DNA of 64,000 nt, from assembly GCF_030698145.1 (NCBI RefSeq), contig NZ_JAUYNW010000092.1, forward strand, positions 23,178 through 87,177, read 5' to 3'. A model generated the notes under the pieces. It saw only the letters and a list, made by a program, of their open reading frames with translations. It was not told where the DNA came from and did not search any database. Made by a program: the position numbers and the translations under genes. This DNA comes from Phenylobacterium sp. (GTDB lineage Bacteria; Pseudomonadota; Alphaproteobacteria; Caulobacterales; Caulobacteraceae). Shown in pieces: positions 1 to 8,976 of this stretch (positions within the stretch are counted from its first letter, which is position 1; each line of letters starts with the position of its first letter).

Positions 1-1
1 C

Positions 2-1402
2 GAGATGCGCCGCTGGATCCGCGGGCCGGAGGGGCGCGGCCGCCGGGGCCGGGGACTGGAAGCCCGCCTGATGGACATGCTGGGCGACCGCGAGGACGCG
101 CGCCGGGCGTTGACGGATGCGTTGAACGCCGCGACCGCCTTGCCGGGTGAAGGTTGGTCCGGCCGCATCGCCCCGCCCAATGGCGAGGTGAACCCCATCG
201 GGCCCATCGAGTCCTTCCTGGTGGCGATGATCGAGCAGCTTCGCGCGCGCTCGGCCGCCTCCGAGATCGGCATGGAGTGCGCCGCCCGGCCGGCGCTCGA
301 CCTGGTGCGCGTCACCGCCCGCGACGCGGCCGTGGCGCTGGCCAAGATCGAGGCCCCGCTGCTGGCCCTCGCCCGCCACCTGGAGGACCTGCTGGACGAG
401 GAGGCCGCCCAGATCGTCACCAGCGACCGGGGCCGGATCGAGGGCGCCCTGCGCGGCCTCGACCGCCGCTGCCGCATGACCCTGCCGGCCTGGCGCTCGA
501 TGCTGCAGGCCATCGACGAGAACAGCGACGATGATCCCGACTTCGTCGACTGGTTCGACGCCACCTTCCTCTATGGCCGGGTGGTGGACGCCGCCAGCCG
601 CCGCCACTGGGTCGATCCGACCGAGCCCCTGACCAACGCCGTCATCGCGCCGGCGCATGGGGTGCTGGTGACCAGCGCCACCCTGTCGGACTCCGCCCTG
701 GACGATCCCTTCGCGCTCGCGGAGATGCGCACCGGCGCCGCGCGCCTGCCCGAGCGGCCCAAGACGCTGAAGCTCGCCTCGCCCTTCGACTATGCCGCCA
801 ACAGCCGGGCCTATGTGGTCACCGATGTCGGCCGCGACGACCCGCGCCAGGTGGCCGCGGCCATGCGCGAGCTGTTCCTGGCGGCCGGGGGCGGGGGCGT
901 GGGCCTGTTCACCGCCATCCGCCGCCTGCGCGCGGTGCATGAGCGGATCGCCGCGCCTCTGGCCGACAAGGGCTTGGCGCTCTACGCCCAGCACGTGGAC
1001 CCCCTGGAGGTCGGCGCTCTGGTCGACATCTTCCGGGCGGAGATGGACTCCTGCCTGCTGGGCACCGACGCCGTGCGGGACGGCGTCGACGTGCCGGGGC
1101 GCAGCCTGCGCCTGCTGGTTTTCGACCGGGTGCCGTGGCCCCGGCCCGACATCCTGCACAAGGCCCGCCGGGTCCGGTTCGGCGGCAAGACCTATGACGA
1201 CAGCGTGGCCCGCAACCGCATCAGCCAGGCCTTCGGCCGCCTGATCCGCCGGGCCGACGACAAGGGCGTTTTCGTGATGCTGGACGCCTCGTCCCCGAGC
1301 CGCCTGTTCACCGGCCTGCCGCAGGGCGTGCGGGTGGATCGGCTTGGGCTGGTCGAGACCATCGAGGCGATCACCGAGTTCCTCGGGACGCCGGAGAGCT
1401 AG
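2..1402 (+). CDS. DinG/XPD-family ATP-dependent helicase, C-terminal part
   Basis: The reading frame is open from the left edge, so the N-terminal ATPase half lies outside the window. What remains holds the C-terminal helicase domain of the DinG/XPD superfamily-2 group: a VTSATL segment, then a late QAFGRLIRR segment matching motif VI (QxxGRxIR), with a DGVDVPG segment before it. Members unwind DNA or RNA-DNA hybrids using ATP, many with an iron-sulfur cluster, which would be in the missing part. The following gene is convergent, with a 173-base repeat-bearing spacer between them. Family assignment is good; the exact subfamily cannot be told from half a protein. Confidence 0.85.
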   Translation, partial: EMRRWIRGPEGRGRRGRGLEARLMDMLGDREDARRALTDALNAATALPGEGWSGRIAPPNGEVNPIGPIESFLVAMIEQLRARSAASEIGMECAARPALDLVRVTARDAAVALAKIEAPLLALARHLEDLLDEEAAQIVTSDRGRIEGALRGLDRRCRMTLPAWRSMLQAIDENSDDDPDFVDWFDATFLYGRVVDAASRRHWVDPTEPLTNAVIAPAHGVLVTSATLSDSALDDPFALAEMRTGAARLPERPKTLKLASPFDYAANSRAYVVTDVGRDDPRQVAAAMRELFLAAGGGGVGLFTAIRRLRAVHERIAAPLADKGLALYAQHVDPLEVGALVDIFRAEMDSCLLGTDAVRDGVDVPGRSLRLLVFDRVPWPRPDILHKARRVRFGGKTYDDSVARNRISQAFGRLIRRADDKGVFVMLDASSPSRLFTGLPQGVRVDRLGLVETIEAITEFLGTPES

Positions 1403-1419
1403 GGTCGATCATCAACCAG

Positions 1420-1570
1420 ATGCTCCCCTGCTGGGGGAGCTGTCGGCGCAGCCGACTGAGGGGGACTTTGACGCTTGTTTGTGGGTTTCATCCCCCGCCG
1501 TCACGGCGCCGAAAGAGGCGACGCGCCACCTCCCCCTAACCGCGCTGCGCGCTGGGGGAGGATCTAGGCC
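1420..1570. repeat. Intergenic palindromic repeat, family A, copy 1
   Basis: About 150 bases fill the space between two convergent genes. They contain a hairpin of opposing CTCCCC/GGGGGAG runs around 1422-1440, a GGCGCAGCC palindromic segment near 1444, and a second hairpin with a CGCGCTGCGCGC core ending in GGGGGAGGATC. The same modules recur in opposite orientation at 42798-42955. It looks like a non-coding dispersed repeat and may also end transcription from both sides. Confidence 0.75.
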
Positions 1571-1575
1571 GCCGC

Positions 1576-2532
1576 CTATGCCGCCCGAAGCTGCTCGAAC
1601 AGGTCCGCCGGATGAGGCGAGCTATAGGCCGTGACGCCGAGTTCCTTGCGCAGAGCCTCCAGCGGCCGGTTCCAGATGGCTTCCCAGTCCAGACCGATCA
1701 GGGGCGGGGTCTCGCGGCCGTGGGTCCAGGCCGTGAGGATGGTGTCGAGGAACAGGGGCAGGGCCGCCGGCTGGGTCGCGGCGATCTTGGTGAGGACCAC
1801 CGCCAGGAACATCGAGGAATAGTGGTGCCCGAACTGGGCCATCTGGAAGGCCGAGATCGCCACCTCGTGCAGGGCGGTCGTGCGGTAGCCGGCCAGTAGG
1901 TGCCAGAGGTCGTGGCACTGCAGGATGCGGGCGTTGAGATAGTCGAGCGGGGCGGGCAGGCCTGCGAGGCCCAGGGCTTCGCGGTCGAGCACTTCCAGAT
2001 CGAAGCCGTTGTCGACGATCAGGGCGTGGAATTCGCCGCCCAGCGAGTCGCGCGGGCACCGCGCCAGGGTCTCCAGGGTGAACTTGCGCGGGTAGCCCGC
2101 CGCCGCGGCCTGAGCCACCCCGGCATAGGCGCCGGCCATGGCGGCGACGCGCAGGCTGAAGGCGGGGGCGAGCCGGCCGGCCAGGTCGGCGGTGCGGGCG
2201 GTGACGTCGAGCGCGTCCTTGCCCCCGACGGTGTCGAGGGCCCGGGCCCAGAACTCGGTCCAGAACTCAGGCGCCGGCTTATCGGTCCCGGCCGGGGCCT
2301 CGACCAGGAGCCCGCGAGGCTGCCAGCCCAGCCAGCCCACGGCCGCGCCGTCATAGATCGTGGTCAGGTGCTCCGGCGCGACGGCGGCGACGTGCACACA
2401 CAGCGCGGCCAGTTGCAGCCCAGCCGGAGCTTCCCCGGCCTTCAGGGCCATGGCCAGCCGCTGGGCCTCGGCGGCGTCGCCGCCGCAGGTGGCCTGGTCC
2501 TCGAAGCGCTCTCGCGCCTGCGGGTCGATCAT
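1576..2532 (-). CDS. Coq4-family protein (ubiquinone biosynthesis)
   Basis: A protein of 318 residues carrying an HDLWH segment followed by eleven residues and a Glu, which is the HDxxHx11E zinc-binding signature of Coq4. Coq4 proteins take part in ubiquinone ring modification or organise the coenzyme Q complex; recent work on the family points to oxidative decarboxylation. The ATG at 2532 is preferred over the upstream in-frame start at 2577 because a GGGAGG Shine-Dalgarno lies five bases before it. It is longer than the minimal Coq4 domain, with an extended N-terminal region. The gene stands alone, divergent from the pectate lyase. The role in ubiquinone synthesis is inferred from the family. 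Confidence 0.75.
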   Translation of the reverse strand: MIDPQARERFEDQATCGGDAAEAQRLAMALKAGEAPAGLQLAALCVHVAAVAPEHLTTIYDGAAVGWLGWQPRGLLVEAPAGTDKPAPEFWTEFWARALDTVGGKDALDVTARTADLAGRLAPAFSLRVAAMAGAYAGVAQAAAAGYPRKFTLETLARCPRDSLGGEFHALIVDNGFDLEVLDREALGLAGLPAPLDYLNARILQCHDLWHLLAGYRTTALHEVAISAFQMAQFGHHYSSMFLAVVLTKIAATQPAALPLFLDTILTAWTHGRETPPLIGLDWEAIWNRPLEALRKELGVTAYSSPHPADLFEQLRAA

Positions 2533-2661
2533 GGCCGCCTCCCTGACGCAGGCTGTTGAGGAGAGTGAGCCTACCATTCCCGAACGGAAATCAATCTGCC
2601 CCGCTTGCCAGGACTGACACCGGTGTCATTATGCGGCCAACCCAGACACCAGGGAGACTCC

Positions 2662-4260
2662 ATGCTCGCGACCAGACGGCTCATCCTCGCGACCCTGGCC
2701 GCCGGTCTGGCGCTGCCGGCCCAGGCGGCCGATGGCCCCTCCCGCGCGCAGGTGCTGGCGGCCATGAAGCGGGCGACCGCCTTCATGACGGACAAGGCCG
2801 CCGTCCATGGCGGCTACGTCTGGTCCTACCTGCCGGACTTCTCGCGCCGCTGGGGGGAGCTGGAGGCCAAGCCGACCATGGTCTGGGTGCAGCCGCCGGG
2901 CACCGGGACCATGGGCCACCTGTTCCTCGACGCCTATCACGCCACCGGCGATGACTTTTACTACGCCGCCGCGACCCAGGCGGCCCAGGCCCTGATGGAC
3001 GGCCAGCTCCCGTCCGGCGGCTGGAACTACCTGATCGACTTCGGCGGCGAGGCGTCCAAGGCCGACTGGTACGCCACCACCGGCGCCAACGCCTGGCGGA
3101 TGGAGGAATTCCAGCACGACTGGAGCAACGGCACCTTCGACGACGCCGGGACTTCTGAGGCCATGCAATTCCTGCTGCGGCTCTATCTCGAGAAGCGCGA
3201 TCCCCGCTTCAAGCCGGCCCTGGATCGCGCGGTCGGCTTCGTGCTGGACAGCCAGTATCCCAACGGCGGCTGGCCGCAGCGCTGGCCGGCCGGGCGGCCG
3301 TTCGCCGCCCATGGCGCGGACTATACGGGCCACATCACCTTCAATGACGACGTGGCCGGGGAGAACATCAAGTTCCTGGTCATGCTGAACCAGACCCTAG
3401 GCGATCCACGCGCGGCCGGCGCGATCCGCCGGGCCATGGATGTGTTCCTGATCACACAGCAACCGGCGCCCCAGGCCGGATGGGGCCTGCAGCACAGCCT
3501 GGCCGACCTCAAGCCCGTCGCCGCCCGCAGCTACGAGCCCAGGGCGTTGGCCACCCACACCACGGCGACCAATGTCGAGCAGCTCATGAACTTCTTCGAG
3601 CTGACCGGCGATCCGAAGTACCTGGCCCGCGTGCCCGAGGCTCTGGACTGGCTGGCCAAGGTCGCCCTGCCGGAACCCCGGAACGGCCGCACCCATCCGA
3701 CCTTCATCGAGATCGGGACCGACCGGCCGCTCTATGTCCACCGCCGCGGCTCCAATGTCGTTAACGGCGCCTACTATGTGGACGGCAGTCCGGAGAAGAC
3801 GCTGGGCCACTACGGCGCCTTCCGGGCGGTGAAGGTCGAGGCCCTGCGCAGGCGCTACGAGAAGCTCAAGGCCACGCCCCCCGATAAGCTGGCCGCGAAC
3901 TCGCCCCTGACCCACAAGGGCCCGTTGCCGCGCTATTTCGCAAACCAGGATCTGGCGACCTCCGACCTCAACGGCGGCCAGTCCCTGGCCCCGCTCAAGG
4001 CCTCGCTCGAGGAAGCCGCACGCCTGGTGGCGGGCCTGAACGCGGAGGGTTGGTGGCCGACGCCCCTGGTCGCCACCAGCCATCCCTATAAGGGCCCGGG
4101 TCCCGCCACGCCGACACCGGGCGACTACGCGACGACTCATGGGGGCGACGCCTACGACACCTCGCCCTATCCCACCGACACCCCGGTCATGGGCATCTCG
4201 ACCTCGGCCTTCATCAAGAACATGGGCCTGTTGATCGGGCAGTTGGACGCGGGCGGGTAG
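2662..4260 (+). CDS. Exported pectate lyase, PL10-like
   Basis: A protein of 532 residues starting with a Sec-type signal peptide (MLATRRLILATLAAGLALPAQA). Segments typical of family 10 polysaccharide lyases are present: GGWPQRWP, a HITFNDD stretch, AGWGLQH and ARSYEPRAL. These enzymes cleave polygalacturonate by beta-elimination with a catalytic Arg and calcium. The start at 2662 has a GGGAG ribosome site just upstream, while the frame extends 57 bases further without one. It is probably periplasmic or secreted. No other pectin genes are nearby, so it is an isolated carbohydrate-use gene. The C-terminal 130 residues have no segment I recognise. Confidence 0.78.
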   Translation: MLATRRLILATLAAGLALPAQAADGPSRAQVLAAMKRATAFMTDKAAVHGGYVWSYLPDFSRRWGELEAKPTMVWVQPPGTGTMGHLFLDAYHATGDDFYYAAATQAAQALMDGQLPSGGWNYLIDFGGEASKADWYATTGANAWRMEEFQHDWSNGTFDDAGTSEAMQFLLRLYLEKRDPRFKPALDRAVGFVLDSQYPNGGWPQRWPAGRPFAAHGADYTGHITFNDDVAGENIKFLVMLNQTLGDPRAAGAIRRAMDVFLITQQPAPQAGWGLQHSLADLKPVAARSYEPRALATHTTATNVEQLMNFFELTGDPKYLARVPEALDWLAKVALPEPRNGRTHPTFIEIGTDRPLYVHRRGSNVVNGAYYVDGSPEKTLGHYGAFRAVKVEALRRRYEKLKATPPDKLAANSPLTHKGPLPRYFANQDLATSDLNGGQSLAPLKASLEEAARLVAGLNAEGWWPTPLVATSHPYKGPGPATPTPGDYATTHGGDAYDTSPYPTDTPVMGISTSAFIKNMGLLIGQLDAGG

Positions 4261-4284
4261 GGTTCGGGCTCAGTAGGGTGACGT

Positions 4285-4355
4285 CACGATCCTTCTCACC
4301 TTGCCGGAGAAGGTGGCCCCGCAGGGGGTCGGATGAGGGGTCTCACCGCCCTCCC
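4285..4355. repeat. Intergenic palindromic repeat, family C
   Basis: A short hairpin, CCTTCTC with nine loop bases and GAGAAGG, is followed by a GGTGGCCCC...GGATGAGGGG tail just after the pectate lyase stop. This composition is typical of small dispersed palindromes in Caulobacter-like genomes. Only this copy is seen in the window. Confidence 0.55.
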
Positions 4356-4446
4356 GATTCGGACCGTGAGTGACGCCCGCTTGGCGACGCGCCGCTTCCT
4401 GCACGCTGTTGGCTAAACCCGTTCAGTCCAGAGTAGCTTTCCGCCC

Positions 4447-4677
4447 TCACAGATTTCGACCCGGAGGCCATGGCTCGTAGCCATGCAACGGGCGCGGGAT
4501 ACGCTCGCCCGTGGATGGCCGATAAGCGCCGTCCGGTTTCAACCGCTCCTCATCACGCAACCGTTCTATCCGCAAGCGCTCGATGGGGTCGCTCGTCCGT
4601 TCAAGGAGCAGCCTGAAGAGTTCGATGTTGGATTGCCGTAGCTCGCTGGGCGTCATTGCGACTGCCCTCATAGGCAA
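4447..4677 (-). CDS. Small hypothetical protein, 76 residues
   Basis: I do not recognise this protein. It is highly charged, with an amphipathic helical N-terminal half (SELRQSNIELFRLLLERT) rich in Arg, Glu and Leu, and a Pro-rich tail ending YEPWPPGRN. It has no signal peptide or membrane segment. Starts at 4671 and 4656 are also possible; the last gives MTPSELRQ. It sits between the pectate lyase and the EF-G-like gene, on the opposite strand to both. Its unbiased helical composition suggests a real gene, but there is no motif to confirm it. Confidence 0.5.
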   Translation of the reverse strand: MPMRAVAMTPSELRQSNIELFRLLLERTSDPIERLRIERLRDEERLKPDGAYRPSTGERIPRPLHGYEPWPPGRNL

Positions 4678-4835
4678 GAAAACGACACCCTCATTAGGGC
4701 ATGGCGGAGCGCTTCGTTCCCTCCGCCAACTCGCCTTTCACGTTTAGGCGCCTTGCATCGGCTCCGAAGCGGGCGTTGCATCGGACTTGGAGGCGTCGGC
4801 TTCCGTGCGGACGCCCCGTTCACGGAGGACAGGTC

Positions 4836-6860
4836 ATGGGTAAGCGTGATCCTGGCTCGGTACGCACCATCGCTCTTGTGGGAGCGGCCGGAGCCGGCAA
4901 GACGACTCTTCTCGAAGCCATGCTGTTTGCGAGCGGCGCCATCGCCCGTCAGGGCGAGGTCGGCGCTTCCAGCGTCGGCGATGCGACCCCCGAGGCGCGT
5001 GCGCGCGGCCAGTCGGTGGAGCTGAACCTGGCGGGCTTCGAGTTCATGGGCGACCGCTATGCGGTCATCGATTGCCCCGGCTCGACGGAGTTCGCCGCCG
5101 CAGAGGACCTGGTGCTCCCCGCCGTCGACCTGGTGGTGGTGGTGGCCGATCCGCATCCGGGCCGCGCGGCCCTGCTGCAGCCGATCTTCAAGGAACTGGA
5201 GCGGCTGGGCGTGCCCCGCGCGGTGTTCGTCAACAAGATCGATCAGGCGCGCGGACCGCTGGACGCCTTCATGGCCGCGCTTGGTCCGGCCAGCGCCGCC
5301 CCCGTGGTGGCTCGCCAGATCCCGCTGATCGACAAGGAGCACGTCACCGGCTTCGTCGATCTGGCGCTGGAGCGCGCCTACATCTACCGGCCCGGCCAAC
5401 CCTCGCAGATCGTCGACCTGCCGCAGGACGTGGCCGAGCTGGAGGCTGAGGCCCGGTTCCACATGCTGGAGCAGATGGCCGACTACGACGACGCCCTGAT
5501 GGAGCAACTCCTCTCCGATCTCACCCCCAGCCGGGACCTGGTGTTCGCTGACCTGGTGGCCGAGATGAACCAGGGCCAGATCGTGCCGGTGTTCTTCGGC
5601 TCGGCCTCCAACGGCTTTGGGGTGCGCCGGCTGCTGAAGGCCCTGCGCCACGAGACGCCCGAGGTCTCCCAGGCCGCCGCGCGGCTGGGGCTGGACGGCC
5701 CCTGCGCCTATGTCTTCAAGACCTCCTACGCCGGCCAGGCGGGCAAGCTCTCCTACGCCCGCATCCTGGGCGGGTCCCTGAAGGACGGCGAGGAGCTGAC
5801 CGCCTCGAACGGCGAGCGCAGCCGGGCGGGCGGGCTGTTCACGGTGAGCGGCGGCGCGACCAAGAAGGTCGATCACGCGGCGGCCGGCGACGTCATCGCC
5901 ATCGCCAAGATCGAGGCCGCCCGGGCGGGCCAGGTGCTTTCCTTCGACGGCAAGGCGCGCACGCCGCAGCTCAACTTCCGTGAGCCGCTGCACCTCTATG
6001 CGATGGCGGTGGCGGCCAAGGACCGCAAGGACGACGTGCGGATGTCGGCGGCGCTCACCAAGCTCGCCGAGGAGGATCCGACCCTGCGTATGGTGCTCGA
6101 TCCGGAGACCCAGGAGACCCTGATCTTCGGCCAGGGCGAGGCCCATGTGCAGGTGACCCTGGAGCGCCTGCGCCGGCGATTCAACGTGGAGGCGGCGACC
6201 ACGGCGCCCAAGATCTCGTATCGGGAGTCGATCCGCAAAGGCGTCACCCAGCGCGGGCGCCACAAGAAGCAGACCGGCGGCCACGGCCAGTTCGGCGACG
6301 TGGTCATCGAGATCAAGCCGCTGCCGCGGGGCTCCGGCTTCGCCTTCTCGCAGAGGATCACCGGTGGGGTGGTGCCCAAGCAGTGGATCCCGGCTGTGGA
6401 GCAGGGCGTGCGCGACGCCATGCAGAAGGGGCCGCTGGGCTTCCCGGTGACCGACGTGGAGGTGGTGTTGACCGACGGCTCCTATCACAGCGTCGACTCC
6501 TCCGAGATGGCCTTCCGCCAGGCCGGACGTCTGGCCATGAGCGAGGGCCTCGCCGTCTGCGGGGCCTATCTGCTCGAGCCGGTGGAGAAGCTGCACATCA
6601 ACGCGCCGTCCGCCAGCACCTCCAAGATCACCCAGGCGATCTCCGCCCGGCGTGGCCAGATCCTCGGCTTCACCCCCCGCGAGGGCTGGTCCGGCTGGGA
6701 CGAGATCGAGGTCTGCCTGCCGCGCCACGAGCGCCAGGAGCTGATCGCCGAGCTGCGCGGCCTGACCCAGGGCCTGGGCGACTTCACCGCCGAGTTCGAC
6801 CACATGGCCGAGCTCACGGGTCGCCTGGCCGAGGAGGTAAGCCGCAGCGCCGCGGCTTAG
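4836..6860 (+). CDS. Elongation factor G-like GTPase with altered switch II
   Basis: A protein of 674 residues with the full EF-G layout: G domain with P-loop GAAGAGKT, NKID nucleotide-specificity motif, domain II, the domain IV region after GRHKKQTGGHGQFGD, and a C-terminal domain V. Canonical EF-G has DTPGH in switch II; here the segment reads DCPGS, so the catalytic His is replaced by Ser83. This suggests altered or slow GTP hydrolysis and a paralogue rather than the main translocase. The start at 4836 follows a GGAGG site. No str-operon genes (rpsL, rpsG, tuf) are adjacent, which also argues for a secondary EF-G. Its cellular role is not known to me. Confidence 0.88.
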   Translation: MGKRDPGSVRTIALVGAAGAGKTTLLEAMLFASGAIARQGEVGASSVGDATPEARARGQSVELNLAGFEFMGDRYAVIDCPGSTEFAAAEDLVLPAVDLVVVVADPHPGRAALLQPIFKELERLGVPRAVFVNKIDQARGPLDAFMAALGPASAAPVVARQIPLIDKEHVTGFVDLALERAYIYRPGQPSQIVDLPQDVAELEAEARFHMLEQMADYDDALMEQLLSDLTPSRDLVFADLVAEMNQGQIVPVFFGSASNGFGVRRLLKALRHETPEVSQAAARLGLDGPCAYVFKTSYAGQAGKLSYARILGGSLKDGEELTASNGERSRAGGLFTVSGGATKKVDHAAAGDVIAIAKIEAARAGQVLSFDGKARTPQLNFREPLHLYAMAVAAKDRKDDVRMSAALTKLAEEDPTLRMVLDPETQETLIFGQGEAHVQVTLERLRRRFNVEAATTAPKISYRESIRKGVTQRGRHKKQTGGHGQFGDVVIEIKPLPRGSGFAFSQRITGGVVPKQWIPAVEQGVRDAMQKGPLGFPVTDVEVVLTDGSYHSVDSSEMAFRQAGRLAMSEGLAVCGAYLLEPVEKLHINAPSASTSKITQAISARRGQILGFTPREGWSGWDEIEVCLPRHERQELIAELRGLTQGLGDFTAEFDHMAELTGRLAEEVSRSAAA

Positions 6861-6880
6861 TCGCCGGCGCCGGGGCGGGC

Positions 6881-7813
6881 CTAGTGCTTGCCCCGGTCGC
6901 GGCCGAAGTTGGGCTCGGCGCTTTCCTGGCCAGCCGCGATGATGCCGCGGCGGATTTCGCGGGTCCGCGTGAAGAGTTCGTGCAGCTTGTCGGCCTCGCC
7001 CCAGCGGATAGCGCGCGACAGGGCCTGGAGGTCCTCGGTAAAGCGGCCCAAGATCTCCAGCACCGCGTCCTTGTTGGCCACGAACACGTCGCGCCACATG
7101 GTGGGATCCGAGGCGGCGATGCGGGTGAAGTCTCGGAAGCCGCCAGCGGAGTACTTCATCACCTCCGCTTGGGTGACCTCCTCCATATCGGCGGCGGTGC
7201 CGACGATGTTGTAGGCGATCAGGTGGGGTAGGTGGCTGGTGACGGCCAGGACCAGGTCATGATGGCGGTCGTCCATCTGTTCGACGTTGGCGCCCAGCGA
7301 CCGCCAGAACTCGGCGAGGCGGCCGACCGCCTCCAGATAGGCGTCGTCCTGGCGCGGCTGCGGCGTCAGGATCACCCAGCGGTTCTCGAACAGTTCGGCC
7401 AGGCCCGCGTCAGGCCCGGAGTGCTCCGTGCCGGCGATGGGGTGGCCCGGGATGACGAAGACGTTGTCGGGCAGGGCCGCGGCCAGGGCCACGGCGACCG
7501 AGCCCTTGACCGATCCGACGTCGGTGGCCGTGGCGCCTGGCTTCATGGCGGCGGCGGCGGCCTTCGCGGCTTCGCCCATGGCCAGCACGGGCACGGCGAA
7601 CAGCACCAGGTCGGCGTCGGCCACGGCTTCGGCGATATCGCCGGTGACGAGGTCGGCGAAACCCAGCTCCACGATCCGGGCGCGGTGCGCGGCGCTGGCG
7701 TCCGCCACGGCCACATGCTCGACCACGCCGCGTTCGCGGGCGGCGCGGATCACCGACGAGCCGATCAGGCCGCAACCGATCACCGCAATCTTCGGATAGG
7801 TCACGTCCGTCAC
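6881..7813 (-). CDS. tyrC: Prephenate/arogenate dehydrogenase
   Basis: An NAD(P)-dependent dehydrogenase of 310 residues. The N-terminal Rossmann motif reads VIGCGLIGSS, and the GHPIAGTEHSGP segment carries the active-site His of TyrA/TyrC enzymes. It oxidatively decarboxylates prephenate or arogenate on the route to tyrosine. There is no chorismate mutase or ACT domain in this polypeptide; the mutase is encoded separately two genes upstream. It lies five bases after hisC and is clearly co-transcribed with it. Substrate preference cannot be read from sequence, so tyrC (cyclohexadienyl) is used rather than tyrA. Confidence 0.9.
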   Translation of the reverse strand: MTDVTYPKIAVIGCGLIGSSVIRAARERGVVEHVAVADASAAHRARIVELGFADLVTGDIAEAVADADLVLFAVPVLAMGEAAKAAAAAMKPGATATDVGSVKGSVAVALAAALPDNVFVIPGHPIAGTEHSGPDAGLAELFENRWVILTPQPRQDDAYLEAVGRLAEFWRSLGANVEQMDDRHHDLVLAVTSHLPHLIAYNIVGTAADMEEVTQAEVMKYSAGGFRDFTRIAASDPTMWRDVFVANKDAVLEILGRFTEDLQALSRAIRWGEADKLHELFTRTREIRRGIIAAGQESAEPNFGRDRGKH

Positions 7814-7818
7814 GCCGC

Positions 7819-8940
7819 TCAGCCCTTCATGAAGTCGGACAGCGCCTCGACCACGGCGCGATTGTGCTCTTCCAGGCCGATGGTCACCCGCAGGTGGTCG
7901 GGCAGGCCGTAGCCGCCGACACCCCGGACGATCAGCCCGCGCGAGGCTAGGAAGGCCTCGGCCTCCCTAGCGGTCTTGCCGGGCGTCTTGGGGAAGCCGA
8001 CCAGCACGAAGTTCGCGGCCGACGGCACGACATCGAGGCCGAGTCCGCCCAGTTGCTGGTTCAGCCAGGCCCGCCCGCGCTCGACCAGGGCCAGGGAGCG
8101 CTCCTGGAACTCGGTGTCGCCCAGGGCCGCGACGGCGGCGAGCTGGGCCGGGATGTTGACGTTGAAGGGCAGGCGGATGCGGTCGACAGCGCCCGCCATC
8201 TCGGCGGGCATGTAGCCCCAGCCCACCCGCAGGGCGGCCAGGCCGTGCAGTTTCGAGAATGTGCGGGTCACCACGACGTTCTCGAACTCGCGCACCATGC
8301 TCATCCCGTCCTCGAAGGCCGGGTCGTTGGCGAACTCGGCATAGGCGCCGTCCAGCACCAGCACGACGCTGGGGGGCAGGGCCGCGTGCAGGCGGCGGAT
8401 CTCTGAGCCCGGAATCCAGGTTCCGGTTGGGTTGGCCGGGTTGGCGATGAACACTAGGCGTGTGCGGCTGTCGACCTGCTTCAGCAGCTCGTCGACGTCG
8501 ATGCGGTAGTCGGGCTCGCGGGCGGTGCGCACCTGCGCCTGGCAGGCCCGTGCGCCGATGGCGTAGGCGCCGAAGCCGAACTCGCCCTGCACGATGTTGT
8601 CGCCGGGCTCCAGGAAGGCCTGGTTCAGGAGCTGGAATATCTCGTCCGAGCCGCAGCCGAACAGCAGGCGCTCCGGCTCCAGGCCATAGGTCTCGCATAG
8701 GGCGTCGCGCAGGACGGTGGTGCGCCCGTCGGGGTACATGTGCAGCTGGTCGACAGCCGAGCCGAAGGCCTCGCGGGCCTTGGGGCTGGAGCCCAGGATG
8801 TTCTCGTTGGCCGACAGCTTCAGGGGATGCTCGACGCCGTCGATCTTCGATTTGCCCGGCACATAGGGGGCGATCTCGAGGATGCCGGCCTTGGGCGTGG
8901 GCCGGGGCGCGGCGGCGCGGTCGATGACGATATCGGACAT
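7819..8940 (-). CDS. hisC: Histidinol-phosphate / aromatic aminotransferase
   Basis: A class I/II PLP aminotransferase of 373 residues. The Schiff-base lysine is Lys230 in TRTFSKLHGL, with a SANENILG substrate segment near the N-terminus and ANPANPTGT further on. HisC enzymes transaminate histidinol phosphate; several also act on prephenate or aromatic keto acids. Placement between chorismate mutase and tyrC suggests the aromatic role here, possibly in addition to histidine synthesis. The ATG at 8940 is preferred over an in-frame TTG nine bases upstream, although neither has a strong ribosome site. Confidence 0.9.
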   Translation of the reverse strand: MSDIVIDRAAAPRPTPKAGILEIAPYVPGKSKIDGVEHPLKLSANENILGSSPKAREAFGSAVDQLHMYPDGRTTVLRDALCETYGLEPERLLFGCGSDEIFQLLNQAFLEPGDNIVQGEFGFGAYAIGARACQAQVRTAREPDYRIDVDELLKQVDSRTRLVFIANPANPTGTWIPGSEIRRLHAALPPSVVLVLDGAYAEFANDPAFEDGMSMVREFENVVVTRTFSKLHGLAALRVGWGYMPAEMAGAVDRIRLPFNVNIPAQLAAVAALGDTEFQERSLALVERGRAWLNQQLGGLGLDVVPSAANFVLVGFPKTPGKTAREAEAFLASRGLIVRGVGGYGLPDHLRVTIGLEEHNRAVVEALSDFMKG

Positions 8941-8976
8941 GGGTCCCAACGGTGGCGGAGGAAGCTTGGCCCGCTC

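Noticed and set aside
1420..1570. Possible insertion sequence or CRISPR-like array
   Set aside because: No transposase, no flanking duplication and no regular repeat-spacer pattern; it is a short palindromic repeat.
4668..7097. Antisense frame of 809 residues over the EF-G-like gene
   Set aside because: Same reason: it shadows a recognised protein and lacks domains.
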